DNA of 64,000 nucleotides, taken from the NCBI GenBank assembly GCA_045594025.1, contig JAZNXS010000033.1:67941-131940 (forward strand), read 5' to 3'. This DNA comes from Scatosoma sp045594025 (lineage in GTDB: Bacteria > Bacillota > Clostridia > Christensenellales > Borkfalkiaceae). Positions 1 through 7,645 of this stretch are shown piece by piece (positions within the stretch are counted from its first letter, which is position 1; the number at the start of each line of letters is the position of its first letter). The notes beneath the pieces are model-generated. The model made no database searches and was not told where the DNA came from. It saw nothing but the letters and a program-made list of their open reading frames with translations. The position numbers and the translations under genes are program-made.

Positions 1-1349
1 TTCTCTCGTCTTGTCGCCACCGTTTTGATATTCAAAAGCTCGGCAATACCTACGTTTTCGGAAATGCTATTCCCACCCCAACTACCGCAACCGAGCGTCA
101 AAGACGGTGTCAAACGGAAATTGTATAAGTCCCCGATGCCGCCTTGCGCCGCAGGCGTGTTGACCAAAATTCGACAAGCCTTCATGCGCTTGGAAAATTC
201 CGTCAACCTCTCCGTTTCTTCCTCGTGGATATAGATGGAGGCTGTATGCCCAAGGCCACCGCCGACAACAAGCGCCTCCGCCTTATCCACCGCCTCGTCA
301 AAATTCTTTGCCTTATACATGGCAAGCACGGGAGAAAGCTTCTCTTTCGCGAACGGCTCCTCCTCCCCCGTAGAGTCCACCTCCGCCACCAAGATTTTCG
401 TTTCACCGCGCACCTGTATACCGCAAAGCTCTGCAATCCGCGCCGCTTTTTGTCCCACGATCGCCGCGTTTAATTTTCCGTCTTTAAACATAAACGCGCG
501 CACTTTTTCTTTCTCGTTTTCCTTTAAAAAGTAGCAATTTTGCGCAAGAAATTCCTGCTTGACCGCATCGTAAATCTCTTTTGCGACAATCACTGCCTGC
601 TCCGAAGCGCAAATCACGCCGTTGTCGAACGTTTTGGAATGCACGACGGAAGACACGGCCAGTTTAATATCACAGCTCTTATCTAAGACGGCAGGGGTAT
701 TCCCTGCGCCCACGCCAACGGCAGGTTTCCCGGACGAGTACGCCGCCTTGACCATAGCAGGCCCACCCGTTGCCAAAATCACGTCCGCCTCCTGCATAAG
801 ATATGCCGAGCGTTCTACAGACGGTTCGTCTATCCAGCCGATAATATCCTTGGGCGCACCTGCCTGAACCGCCGCCTCCAAAATCAGTTTCGCCGCCGCG
901 ACAGTACAGTTTTTCGCCCTCGGGTGCGGCGACAAAACCAAGCCGTTTCGGGTTTTCAAGCAAATCAGACATTTAAAAATAGCCGTCGACGTGGGATTCG
1001 TGGTCGGTATCACCGCCGCCGCAACCCCAATCGATTCGGCTATTCTGGTGTAACCGTTCGCCTCATCACGCTCGATCACACCGCAAGTCTTTTCATTTTT
1101 ATAGCGGTTGTAGATATACTCGGCAGCGTAGTGATTTTTCAGGACTTTATCCTCGAATACCCCCATGCCCGTTTCTTCCACAGCCATTTCCGCGAGTGTA
1201 ATTCTCGCGCCATTTGCGGCGGTAGCCGCCGCCTTAAAAATCTCGTCTACCTGCTCTTGCGAATAGGTAGAATATACCACCTGCGCCGCGCGCACGCGCT
1301 GGAGTAACTCTTCCAACGCTTTATCCTCTACTACTGTACTTTTCGACAT
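1..1349 (-). CDS. adhE: Bifunctional acetaldehyde/alcohol dehydrogenase AdhE (N-terminal part, cut by window edge)
   Basis: Reverse-strand gene starting at an ATG at 1349 behind an AAGGAGGG site and open to the left edge; 449 codons are visible. The visible part is the CoA-acylating aldehyde dehydrogenase domain that converts acetyl-CoA to acetaldehyde with NADH. The nucleophile sits in FDNGVICASEQ (Cys about residue 247) and GVGAGNTPAV is the cofactor-side loop. The sequence reaches CGSWGGNSISENVG and KTVATRRE, the stretch that in AdhE leads into the iron-dependent alcohol dehydrogenase half, so a full AdhE of roughly 870-890 residues is inferred; a stand-alone acylating dehydrogenase is less likely. 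It lies 42 bases downstream of rex, whose product is a known repressor of such NADH-consuming genes. Confidence 0.93.
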   Translation of the reverse strand, partial: MSKSTVVEDKALEELLQRVRAAQVVYSTYSQEQVDEIFKAAATAANGARITLAEMAVEETGMGVFEDKVLKNHYAAEYIYNRYKNEKTCGVIERDEANGYTRIAESIGVAAAVIPTTNPTSTAIFKCLICLKTRNGLVLSPHPRAKNCTVAAAKLILEAAVQAGAPKDIIGWIDEPSVERSAYLMQEADVILATGGPAMVKAAYSSGKPAVGVGAGNTPAVLDKSCDIKLAVSSVVHSKTFDNGVICASEQAVIVAKEIYDAVKQEFLAQNCYFLKENEKEKVRAFMFKDGKLNAAIVGQKAARIAELCGIQVRGETKILVAEVDSTGEEEPFAKEKLSPVLAMYKAKNFDEAVDKAEALVVGGGLGHTASIYIHEEETERLTEFSKRMKACRILVNTPAAQGGIGDLYNFRLTPSLTLGCGSWGGNSISENVGIAELLNIKTVATRRE

Positions 1350-1391
1350 TCGCCCTCCTTATCACGTTCGCCATAAGAAGCGCGAACGGAT

Positions 1392-2045
1392 TTAACGACC
1401 GTCTGCCCTGTACAGTTTCCCAGCAAGCATCGCAAGCGACGCCGCCAAGTCCTCGGTTTTCAACACAACGTCCTTGGGCGCTCGAAGCGGAGCCGGCGCA
1501 AAATTCCAAATTGCTTTGATACCTGCCCCCACCATTTTATTTAAAACGTCCTGCGCAGCCAATTTCGGCACCGTAATAATCCCGATACGAATTTTATGCT
1601 CCGCAACGAAACTATCAAGCTCGGAAATGGGCAAGATTACCTTGCCTGCCACCGTCGTGCCGATCAATTTTTCAGAAATATCGAACGCCGCCACCACGTT
1701 GAGCCCGTTATTTTTAAACCCTTCGTAGCCAAGGAACGCGCGGCCCAAACCGCCTGCCCCGACAATGATCGCGTCCGAGAGGTTGTCGTAACCCAAGAAT
1801 TTCTCGATATCCACAATCAAACGGCTGATCGCAAACCCCAAGCGCGGTCTGCCGGCCTCTGAAGAAACAAGCGCCAAGTCTTTCCGTACAAGTACTGACG
1901 ATACGGAAATATTTTGCGCAATTACCGTCGAAGAAATGTATTGCGCGCCCTTAGAAAATTCTTCCTGTAAAAAATGCAGGTATAACGGCATTCTTTCCAA
2001 CGTTGCTTTGGATATAGTCTTTACGTCCGCTTGATTATTTTTCAT
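1392..2045 (-). CDS. rex: Redox-sensing transcriptional repressor Rex
   Basis: 217 residues, normal Rex length. An N-terminal winged helix (about 1-75, with the recognition segment around SSVLVRKDLALV) is followed by a Rossmann domain with the NAD(H)-binding VGAGGLGRAFLGY (G96-x-G98-x2-G101). Rex binds DNA when NADH is low and releases it when NADH rises, controlling fermentation genes. It is first in a rex-adhE operon with its own consensus promoter. The ATG at 2045 follows a GAGGTG ribosome site. Recognition is firm; the target set is inferred from the neighbouring gene. Confidence 0.95.
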   Translation of the reverse strand: MKNNQADVKTISKATLERMPLYLHFLQEEFSKGAQYISSTVIAQNISVSSVLVRKDLALVSSEAGRPRLGFAISRLIVDIEKFLGYDNLSDAIIVGAGGLGRAFLGYEGFKNNGLNVVAAFDISEKLIGTTVAGKVILPISELDSFVAEHKIRIGIITVPKLAAQDVLNKMVGAGIKAIWNFAPAPLRAPKDVVLKTEDLAASLAMLAGKLYRADGR

Positions 2046-2077
2046 AACAGCACCTCTTATCGATTCTTTTCCATATT

Positions 2078-2106
2078 ATTATACATCACTTTATCGATAA
2101 AAACAA
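2078..2106 (-). promoter_or_regulatory. Promoter of rex-adhE
   Basis: On the minus strand TTGTTT (2101-2106), a 17-base spacer, then TATAAT (2078-2083), about 30 bases before the rex start codon. The -35 box overlaps the terminator of the convergent-side operon. Confidence 0.75.
2090..2101. promoter_or_regulatory. 12-bp palindrome in the rex promoter spacer (putative operator)
   Basis: TTTATCGATAAA is a perfect palindrome between the -35 and -10 boxes of rex. A related TTATCGAT occurs at 2057-2064 in the leader. It is placed as a repressor site would be, but it does not match the usual Rex operator with TTGTTA/TTGTGA half-sites, so the binding protein is not assigned. Confidence 0.5.
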
Positions 2107-2135
2107 GCGATTAAGCCAAAAAACTCAATCGCTTG
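2104..2135 (-). terminator. Rho-independent terminator after the ABC permease operon
   Basis: CAAGCGATT (2104-2112) pairs perfectly with AATCGCTTG (2127-2135). The minus strand continues TTTTTAT, giving the U-tract. A T-rich stretch on the plus strand side makes it partly bidirectional. Confidence 0.8.
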
Positions 2136-2150
2136 CACTATTTTTTACTA

Positions 2151-2906
2151 TTATTTTACTTTCTTTTCCACGTAAACGGCAAGTAGCCCCATCGCCGTTT
2201 CCAATAAAAGCCCTATGAAGAACGCCACGCCGACCAAGGCAAACAACTGCGGAATTTCCCCATACGCTTTGGCATCATGCATCATAAATCCAAGGCTTTC
2301 GGCTGTGTTTGCAATAATCTCCGCCGACACAATCAGCTTTAAGGAAAAGGATAACGCCGCGCCTGCCTCGCGCAACACGTACGGAGCCGACAACGGCAAA
2401 TAGATTGCCGTTACCCTACGGAATACCGAAGTACCGCAAACACGGCTTATTTCAATCAAATGCTTATCCACCCCGAAAAGCGCCGCTAAAATCCCTGCGT
2501 ATAGCATGGGAAAAAGGGATAAAAACGCCACTGCGATCGGCGCCTCGCCCGCCCCCATAAAAGCCAGTAAAATCAACAGCACCGCCAGCACGGGCATCGA
2601 GCGAAAAACGGATACAATCGGCGCTAAAAAGTTAGCAACCGAGGGGTACAGGTACGAGATTACTGCCAAAACCAGCGCCAAAATAAAGGAAATGGCAAAC
2701 GCGCATAACGCGCGCAAGACCGACGCCCCCACACTTTGCCAAAATACGCCGCTTACAAGCAATTTCCCTATTTCGCCAAAGCTATCGGAAATGGGTGGAA
2801 TTAAATACTCGTTTCCCACCGCCAAATGCGCAACAAACCATACGACGAGCAAAAACACGATCGCCGCTAACGTTTGTATTACATTTTTCCAAATCAGCCT
2901 TTTCAT
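2151..2906 (-). CDS. ABC transporter permease, nitrate/taurine (SsuC/TauC-like) family
   Basis: 251 residues with about six hydrophobic helices, starting with MKRLIWKNVIQTLAAIVFLLV, and a BPD_transp_1-type core. The EAA-like loop is around ISRVCGTSVFRRVTAIYLPLSAPYV, which contacts the ATPase in this family. It follows the substrate-binding lipoprotein gene by 26 bases and is the last gene before a terminator. No ATPase gene is present here, so the subunit must come from elsewhere or be shared. The substrate is unknown; aliphatic sulfonates, pyrimidine-like compounds and nitrate are all possible for the family. Confidence 0.85.
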   Translation of the reverse strand: MKRLIWKNVIQTLAAIVFLLVVWFVAHLAVGNEYLIPPISDSFGEIGKLLVSGVFWQSVGASVLRALCAFAISFILALVLAVISYLYPSVANFLAPIVSVFRSMPVLAVLLILLAFMGAGEAPIAVAFLSLFPMLYAGILAALFGVDKHLIEISRVCGTSVFRRVTAIYLPLSAPYVLREAGAALSFSLKLIVSAEIIANTAESLGFMMHDAKAYGEIPQLFALVGVAFFIGLLLETAMGLLAVYVEKKVK

Positions 2907-2932
2907 ATCCGTTTCCCTAACGAAGTTCTACC

Positions 2933-3919
2933 TTAGTTCAGCCAAAAAAATCCGTCTTGAGGGATTGCCGTCGCTTTAGAATTGATTTTTAAAAATTCCT
3001 GCAACAACGCAACCGCGTCTGTTTTACAATCCTTCGCCGCCACATAACGCACGCCGCAACGTCCAAGTACGTCCGCCGTCAATAACGGCGCTTTTAACGT
3101 GGTAGCCATATTCGGATCCGCCAAATGTGCCGTTACCGCTTCCACGATTTCCGCGCCCGTTGCGGTAGTCAGCCACGTTGCCGCCTCCGCGACATCCGCA
3201 ACAAAGCCTTCCACCCATTCCTCTCTTTCTTCCACTAAGGACTTTTTCGCCACAAGCGCCGCCTGCGGATATCCATTTTCACCGCCGTATAACGCCTGCA
3301 AATCTCCAACGATATGGAAACCTTTTTGCCTTACCTGTACGCTGACCGCAGGTTCTGCAAGGACGTAATAGTCATAGTTCCCGCCCTTCATAACCTCCTC
3401 AGGCCCGAGGATTGCATGCAGACATGCCCCCTCCGTTTTGCTTGTATCGGTATTTTCGTACCACTCCACGCCGTTTTTATTCAGCACCGTCTTAAACGTT
3501 AAACCGGGCACGTTATTCATCTGCAAGACGCCGATATCCTTACCCTCCAACACGCTTAAAGCCGTTAACGGCGTTTCGTCTTCGGAAATGATATACAAGT
3601 TCCCGTGCGTTACCGCGCCGAGCATCACGTATTCCTCGCCGCTACCGAGCAGCTTTGCCGCCGCCGTCAAAGGGATCACGCAAACGTCCGCGTTCTTGGA
3701 GCTGTCCTCATAAGATACCTGCGCCGCAATCAAATCGGACTTTACGACCTTATAGGTAACACCGTCGTCCTCCGCATCCTCTTTCATGAGCTGCGCCATC
3801 GCCAAAGCAGGCGCGCCGTCGGGCATATACACCGTAATTTCTTCCTTGGGTTTGTTGCAACCGCCAAATGCCGTCAGCATACAAAGAGTTGCGCAAACCG
3901 TTGCTAATACTTTTTTCAT
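2933..3919 (-). CDS. ABC transporter substrate-binding lipoprotein (NMT1/SsuA-like)
   Basis: About 328 residues from the ATG at 3919. The N-terminus MKKVLATVC...TAFGGC is a lipoprotein signal with the acylated cysteine at residue 21. The mature part has a type-2 periplasmic-binding-protein pattern, with ITVYMPDGAPALAMAQLM at the start and a middle segment ending NYDYYVLAEPAVSVQ, typical of NitT/TauT-class binding proteins. An in-frame ATG 39 bases upstream (3958) is possible but would place 13 residues in front of the signal peptide and across a stem-loop, so the inner start is preferred. It is the second gene of a three-gene operon. The ligand cannot be told from sequence. Confidence 0.85.
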   Translation of the reverse strand: MKKVLATVCATLCMLTAFGGCNKPKEEITVYMPDGAPALAMAQLMKEDAEDDGVTYKVVKSDLIAAQVSYEDSSKNADVCVIPLTAAAKLLGSGEEYVMLGAVTHGNLYIISEDETPLTALSVLEGKDIGVLQMNNVPGLTFKTVLNKNGVEWYENTDTSKTEGACLHAILGPEEVMKGGNYDYYVLAEPAVSVQVRQKGFHIVGDLQALYGGENGYPQAALVAKKSLVEEREEWVEGFVADVAEAATWLTTATGAEIVEAVTAHLADPNMATTLKAPLLTADVLGRCGVRYVAAKDCKTDAVALLQEFLKINSKATAIPQDGFFWLN

Positions 3920-3932
3920 CTCTCGTATATTT

Positions 3933-3954
3933 GCGCGGCAGTAAACTGCCGCGC
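3933..3954. promoter_or_regulatory. Intercistronic stem-loop before the binding-lipoprotein gene
   Basis: GCGCGGCAGT (3933-3942) and ACTGCCGCGC (3945-3954) are perfect complements, giving an 8-bp stem with a 6-base loop. No U-run follows on either strand, so it looks like an mRNA-processing or stability element rather than a terminator. Confidence 0.6.
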
Positions 3955-3961
3955 TCACTCC

Positions 3962-6085
3962 TTATTTATTTTTTCTCTTTAATCTCTTCAACTTACGGCG
4001 ATCTCTCGTCGATAAACGGCGGTAATAGATGGCTCTTGCCAGCTTCTGCGCAGGCGTTAAATCCTCTTCCGCTACGCCAAGCAATTCTTCCACGTGCGCA
4101 ATTTCTTCCTGCACTTCCGCTTCCGATACCGTTTCTTCCACGAGCGTTACCACTTCTTCTACCACTTCTTCCGCAGGTTCTTCCACAATTTTCTCTGTAG
4201 CGTCCTCTACGACTTCTTCCGTAACTTCTTCTACGATTTCCTCTACGGGCGCAACCTCGTCAACAACGTCTTCTGCGACCTCTTCAACAGCAGGTTCTTC
4301 CACGACGTCTTCCGCTACCGCTACCTCTTCCGTAACTACTTCTTCCACGGTTTCAGGTTCTTCGATAACTTCTTCCGCTACTTCTTCCACAACTTCGGGT
4401 TCTTCGATAACTTCCTCAGCTACTTCTTCCACAACTTCAGGCTCTTCGATAACTTCTTCCGCTACTTCTTCCACAACTTCAGGTTCTTCGATAACTTCCT
4501 CAGCTATTTCTTCCACAACTTCAGGTTCTTCGATAACTTCTTCAACCATTTCTTCCGAAAGCATTTCCTCTTCGATGACCGCTTCTACGACGTCGGCAAT
4601 CACTTCTTCAATGGTTTCCTCTGCGATTTTTTCCGCAATTTCTTCTACGACGTCTTCCACCACCTCTTCGATGGTTTCTTCCACGATTTCTTCCACGGAT
4701 TTTTCACAAGGGCATTCACATTCGAGAACATTCTCTACGATTTCTTCGGCAACTTCGTCAATGATGTCTTCCATCGCCTCTTCTAAAGCCTCGTCCATCG
4801 CCTCTTCCACTGCCTCTTCCACAATTTCCGCCAACGATTCCTTAGGGAGAACTTCGCCGATTTCCTCTAAAATTTCTTCTACGATTTCTTCTTTGACTTC
4901 CTCAATCGCTTCCGTCTGCGCCGCTTCAATCGCTTCTTCTACCGTTTCCTCTACGATTTCTTCCACAACGTCCTCAATGATTTCTTCCACTTCTTCGGGA
5001 TCGTCCACAATCTCGTCGATTACGTCCAAAGCCGCCGCCTCGCCGCTACGCACAAGCGCATTCCAAGTCTTTAACAGCCTTTCCGCAGCCGAGCTTGCGT
5101 CCGCAGAGCGTGCCGCATGCCCGAAATCGAGATATTTCAAACCGAGTTTACGCAATCTTCTGGTCATTTCGCCTTCTTCTTCGGACAAATCGCAATCCTT
5201 TGCGATACAACCGCCTGCGCAAGCCGTAATTTCAACGTAATCGTAGCAAGCTCCTCCGTCTTTCAACGCAGACAGCACGGTTTGTGCGCCCTGCAACGTA
5301 TCCGCAACGGCAAAGCTCCATGCCTTTCCGCCGAATTCAAAACTTTCCTCGCGGCAATCCTTTTTCGCATACAAATCGCTGTATTCCAGCTTACGGAGCG
5401 CGTCGGGAGTCTTATCGCAAGCAAGAGCTCTTGCCACCGATTCCGCGTCGCCGCCACTCGCCGCCGCCAAGTACGCCGCGCCGGAGCCCACGCCAAACGG
5501 AATATCCAAAGCCTGCTTTTTCAGCAAGCGCACGTTCAAACAGGATGCGTCGATCAGCTGAGAAAGTTCGTCCAACGTCAACACAACGTCCACGCCGGAA
5601 TCCTTCTTCTTTGCCGCGCCCATTTCCAAAGCGAGCACGCGGACTTTCTTATCCTGCGCCTGCTTTGCATAATGATGTTTTAAGAGTTTCGCGCAAACGC
5701 TCGTCGACGTCGGCAACAATTCTTCCGCGATTTCGGGATACGTTTCTTTCGCGTACGCACTCCAAGCAGAGCATTCCGACGAGAACACGGGCGCACAGTT
5801 ACCCGATTCCTTTCTTTCACGCAAGGTTTTTACACGCAAGAGGGTAAGCATGTCCGAGACGATGGCGGTATCTACCACCACGTCCGCGCCGAGCGCGCGC
5901 AACACCGCCACCAACTTACCTACTGCGTCTTCCCCACGGCGCAAACCGAATTTCTCGCCGATAGACACACGCACAGCAGGAGAAATCTGCACAGCGACAA
6001 ACGTGCGTTTCTTGCTTGCTGAAAGCAATTTCCAGGCATTTTCCAAATCCACACTCTCACACACCAAGCTATTTCTATTTTCCAT
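3962..6085 (-). CDS. Degenerate [FeFe]-hydrogenase-like protein with long Glu/Val repeat tail
   Basis: 707 residues from the ATG at 6085; AAGGAGG lies 6 bases before it and the promoter at 6135-6163 rules out an upstream start. Residues about 9-345 resemble the catalytic (H-cluster) domain of [FeFe] hydrogenases without the ferredoxin domains: AVQISPAVRVSIGEKFGL, SSECSAW (for TSCCPGW), EMGAAKK (for MPCTAKK), GSGAAYLAAASGG and ITACAGGCI (for MACPGGC). Three of the four cluster cysteines align (C105, C289, C293). The MPC cysteine is glycine here (G156) and the proton-relay cysteine is glutamate (E104), so normal hydrogenase activity is doubtful. Residues about 355-670 are almost only Glu, Val, Ile, Ala and Pro with 14-residue tandem repeats (EEVAEEVIEEPEVV). 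The last 30 residues are strongly basic. The function is unknown. Confidence 0.8.
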   Translation of the reverse strand: MENRNSLVCESVDLENAWKLLSASKKRTFVAVQISPAVRVSIGEKFGLRRGEDAVGKLVAVLRALGADVVVDTAIVSDMLTLLRVKTLRERKESGNCAPVFSSECSAWSAYAKETYPEIAEELLPTSTSVCAKLLKHHYAKQAQDKKVRVLALEMGAAKKKDSGVDVVLTLDELSQLIDASCLNVRLLKKQALDIPFGVGSGAAYLAAASGGDAESVARALACDKTPDALRKLEYSDLYAKKDCREESFEFGGKAWSFAVADTLQGAQTVLSALKDGGACYDYVEITACAGGCIAKDCDLSEEEGEMTRRLRKLGLKYLDFGHAARSADASSAAERLLKTWNALVRSGEAAALDVIDEIVDDPEEVEEIIEDVVEEIVEETVEEAIEAAQTEAIEEVKEEIVEEILEEIGEVLPKESLAEIVEEAVEEAMDEALEEAMEDIIDEVAEEIVENVLECECPCEKSVEEIVEETIEEVVEDVVEEIAEKIAEETIEEVIADVVEAVIEEEMLSEEMVEEVIEEPEVVEEIAEEVIEEPEVVEEVAEEVIEEPEVVEEVAEEVIEEPEVVEEVAEEVIEEPETVEEVVTEEVAVAEDVVEEPAVEEVAEDVVDEVAPVEEIVEEVTEEVVEDATEKIVEEPAEEVVEEVVTLVEETVSEAEVQEEIAHVEELLGVAEEDLTPAQKLARAIYYRRLSTRDRRKLKRLKRKNK
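4339..4548 (-). repeat. 42-bp tandem repeats coding for acidic 14-residue units
   Basis: Five consecutive 42-bp units (4339-4380, 4381-4422, 4423-4464, 4465-4506, 4507-4548) differ at only a few positions. Each encodes about EEV(A/I)EEVIEEPE(V/T)V within the acidic tail. The near identity suggests recent slippage or unequal crossing-over. Confidence 0.9.
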
Positions 6086-6134
6086 TTTCATCCTCCTTAT
6101 AAGCAATATCCTAATCATAAAAATTATTTTATAC

Positions 6135-6163
6135 ATTATAGCATAAAAGCGAATTTTTTTCAA
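6135..6163 (-). promoter_or_regulatory. Promoter of the hydrogenase-like / ABC operon
   Basis: TTGAAA (6158-6163), 17-base spacer, TATAAT (6135-6140) preceded by TGC (extended -10). Transcription should start near 6128, leaving a leader of about 43 bases. Confidence 0.8.
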
Positions 6164-6300
6164 TAGGCAAAAGGAAATTTTTTTGTAGTATTACAGAATT
6201 TTTTTTGGAATTTTGACGTATGCGCAATCGGGCATTAAGCACAGCCTTACATTTCGTCTGATTTCCCGTTCCCGCTTTTGCATACTCCCACGAGTGGCAT

Positions 6301-6329
6301 AAAAAAAGCGGCCACATTAGCCGCTTTTT
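6301..6329. terminator. Bidirectional terminator after trmB
   Basis: AAAAAGCGGC, loop CACATTA, GCCGCTTTTT (about 6303-6329), with runs of A on the left and T on the right, so it can work on both strands. It ends the dut-trmB operon. Confidence 0.85.
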
Positions 6330-6341
6330 CTTCTATCCTTT

Positions 6342-7031
6342 TTATTTACTCACAATCGCTTCTACACGGTGAATCGGCAAGCCTCTGTCCACCCATTTTT
6401 GTTCGTATTCCGTAACGATATTCCAATCGGGATTTCCGTTTTCGTGTAAATTGTACGTCACGTTTTCCAACGCAAAACCGCACGCCTTGTATTCCTCTAA
6501 GGAGAACTCGAAAAAGTCCCTATCGTCTGTTTTTTGCAAAATCTTACCGCCCTTTTTCAAGAGCTTTTTATACACTTCCAAAAAGTTTCTGTGCGTCAAA
6601 CGTTGCGTAGCATACCCAAGCTTTGGAAGGGGCGTGGAAAAATTAAGATAAATCGCATCAAGACTATTTTCGGGAATATAGCAAGGCAAACACTCCGCGC
6701 GAATATTCAAAAAACGAACGTTATCCACGCCTTGTTTTTGCACCTCTTCCATCGGCGTTAAAATGACGTTGCTCATCTTTTCCAAAGCCAAATAATTGAC
6801 GTTGGGTGTCTCTTTCGCCAAAGCAATGACAAAGCCGCCCTTACCGCAGCCGATTTCAAGCGCCACGGGATTATCATTCCCAAACGCCGCGGAAAAATCC
6901 ACCAACGCGCGATAGCTTTCTGCCGCTTCTTTCATATTCAAAATCCCGTTCGCACCCTTAGCAAGCAACAAATCTCCGCAGGCGGACATACGGGCGTCAA
7001 AGTTTCTCTTTTTTCTCATTCTCATGGACAT
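6342..7031 (-). CDS. trmB: tRNA (guanine-N7-)-methyltransferase TrmB, divergent active site
   Basis: 229 residues. The SAM-binding motif ALEIGCGKGGFVIALA and the family pattern IYLNF...P...RLTH, then LLKKGGKILQKTDD and the C-terminal VTEYEQKW (TxxE), identify TrmB, which methylates G46 in the tRNA variable loop. The usual DPWPKKRH stretch reads TPLPKLGYATQR: the Asp, His and first Arg that are catalytic in characterised TrmB proteins (D144, H151, R154 in E. coli numbering) appear as Thr, Tyr and Gln. Activity or specificity may therefore differ. The ATG at 7031 follows GAGGTGATACT. It is 50 bases downstream of dut in the same operon. Confidence 0.88.
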   Translation of the reverse strand: MSMRMRKKRNFDARMSACGDLLLAKGANGILNMKEAAESYRALVDFSAAFGNDNPVALEIGCGKGGFVIALAKETPNVNYLALEKMSNVILTPMEEVQKQGVDNVRFLNIRAECLPCYIPENSLDAIYLNFSTPLPKLGYATQRLTHRNFLEVYKKLLKKGGKILQKTDDRDFFEFSLEEYKACGFALENVTYNLHENGNPDWNIVTEYEQKWVDRGLPIHRVEAIVSK

Positions 7032-7081
7032 AGTATCACCTCAAATCGTATTTCAACGCATACATGCTATATATCTTTCGA

Positions 7082-7522
7082 TTATTTTGTGCCCGTACTG
7101 CCAAAGCCGCCAACACCTCTTACCGTATCGGAAAGCGCATCCGTTTCCTCAAAGGTAGCTTTCAAAAACGGCGCGATGACCAACTGCGCGATGCGTTCTT
7201 TGGGCGCAACCCTTTGTTCAACGTTCGAATGGTTATGCAAAGCCACCATCACTTCTCCGCGATAATCCGCATCGACCACGCCTACCTTGTTTGCAGGCGC
7301 AAGTCCACGCTTGGACGCAAGCCCGCTTCTTGCGTAAATAAGCCCTGCATACCCCTCGGGGATTTCCATAGAGAGCCCCGTATGGATCAATTTGGTTTCT
7401 CCGGGTTGAATAACGATTTCCGCATCGGCGAGCGCATACAAATCCGCCCCTGCGGAAAACTCCGAACCGTAGGTGGGAAGCACAGCATTCTCGTCTAATT
7501 TTTTAACAGCAACTTTAGGCAT
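7082..7522 (-). CDS. dut: Deoxyuridine 5'-triphosphate nucleotidohydrolase (dUTPase)
   Basis: 146 residues from the ATG at 7522, chosen because AAAGGAG precedes it; a longer reading to 7603 would run through the promoter. All five motifs of trimeric dUTPases are visible: AGADLYA, ARSGLASKRGL, NKVGVVDADYRGEV, ERIAQLVI and the C-terminal RGVGGFGSTG. It hydrolyses dUTP to dUMP and PPi, keeping uracil out of DNA. It is first in a dut-trmB operon. dUTPases are also common in phages, and a phage module lies just to the right, but a terminator and a separate promoter make this a host gene more probably. Confidence 0.95.
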   Translation of the reverse strand: MPKVAVKKLDENAVLPTYGSEFSAGADLYALADAEIVIQPGETKLIHTGLSMEIPEGYAGLIYARSGLASKRGLAPANKVGVVDADYRGEVMVALHNHSNVEQRVAPKERIAQLVIAPFLKATFEETDALSDTVRGVGGFGSTGTK

Positions 7523-7552
7523 AAGGCAAACTCCTTTCACTTTTCTGTGCAT

Positions 7553-7581
7553 ATTATAACAAATTCCGACGAAAAACGCAA
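7553..7581 (-). promoter_or_regulatory. Promoter of dut-trmB
   Basis: TTGCGT (7576-7581), 17-base spacer, TATAAT (7553-7558), about 30 bases before the dut start. Confidence 0.7.
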
Positions 7582-7582
7582 G

Positions 7583-7616
7583 AAAAAAGCGGAGCTCTTC
7601 CAAAAGAAAACTCCGC
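7583..7616 (-). terminator. Terminator at the end of the phage head module
   Basis: GCGGAG (7589-7594) pairs with CTCCGC (7611-7616). The minus strand then runs CTTTTTTCTTGCGTTTTT. It closes the whole minus-strand phage gene block. Confidence 0.75.
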
Positions 7617-7645
7617 CCATAATGCCATCTATTTTCTGCCGATAC

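Noticed and set aside
4029..5240. 403-codon plus-strand ORF, Ser/Thr-rich
   Set aside because: It is the exact antisense of the Glu/Val repeats; low-complexity Ser/Thr is the mirror of the GAA/GTA codons. No ribosome site.
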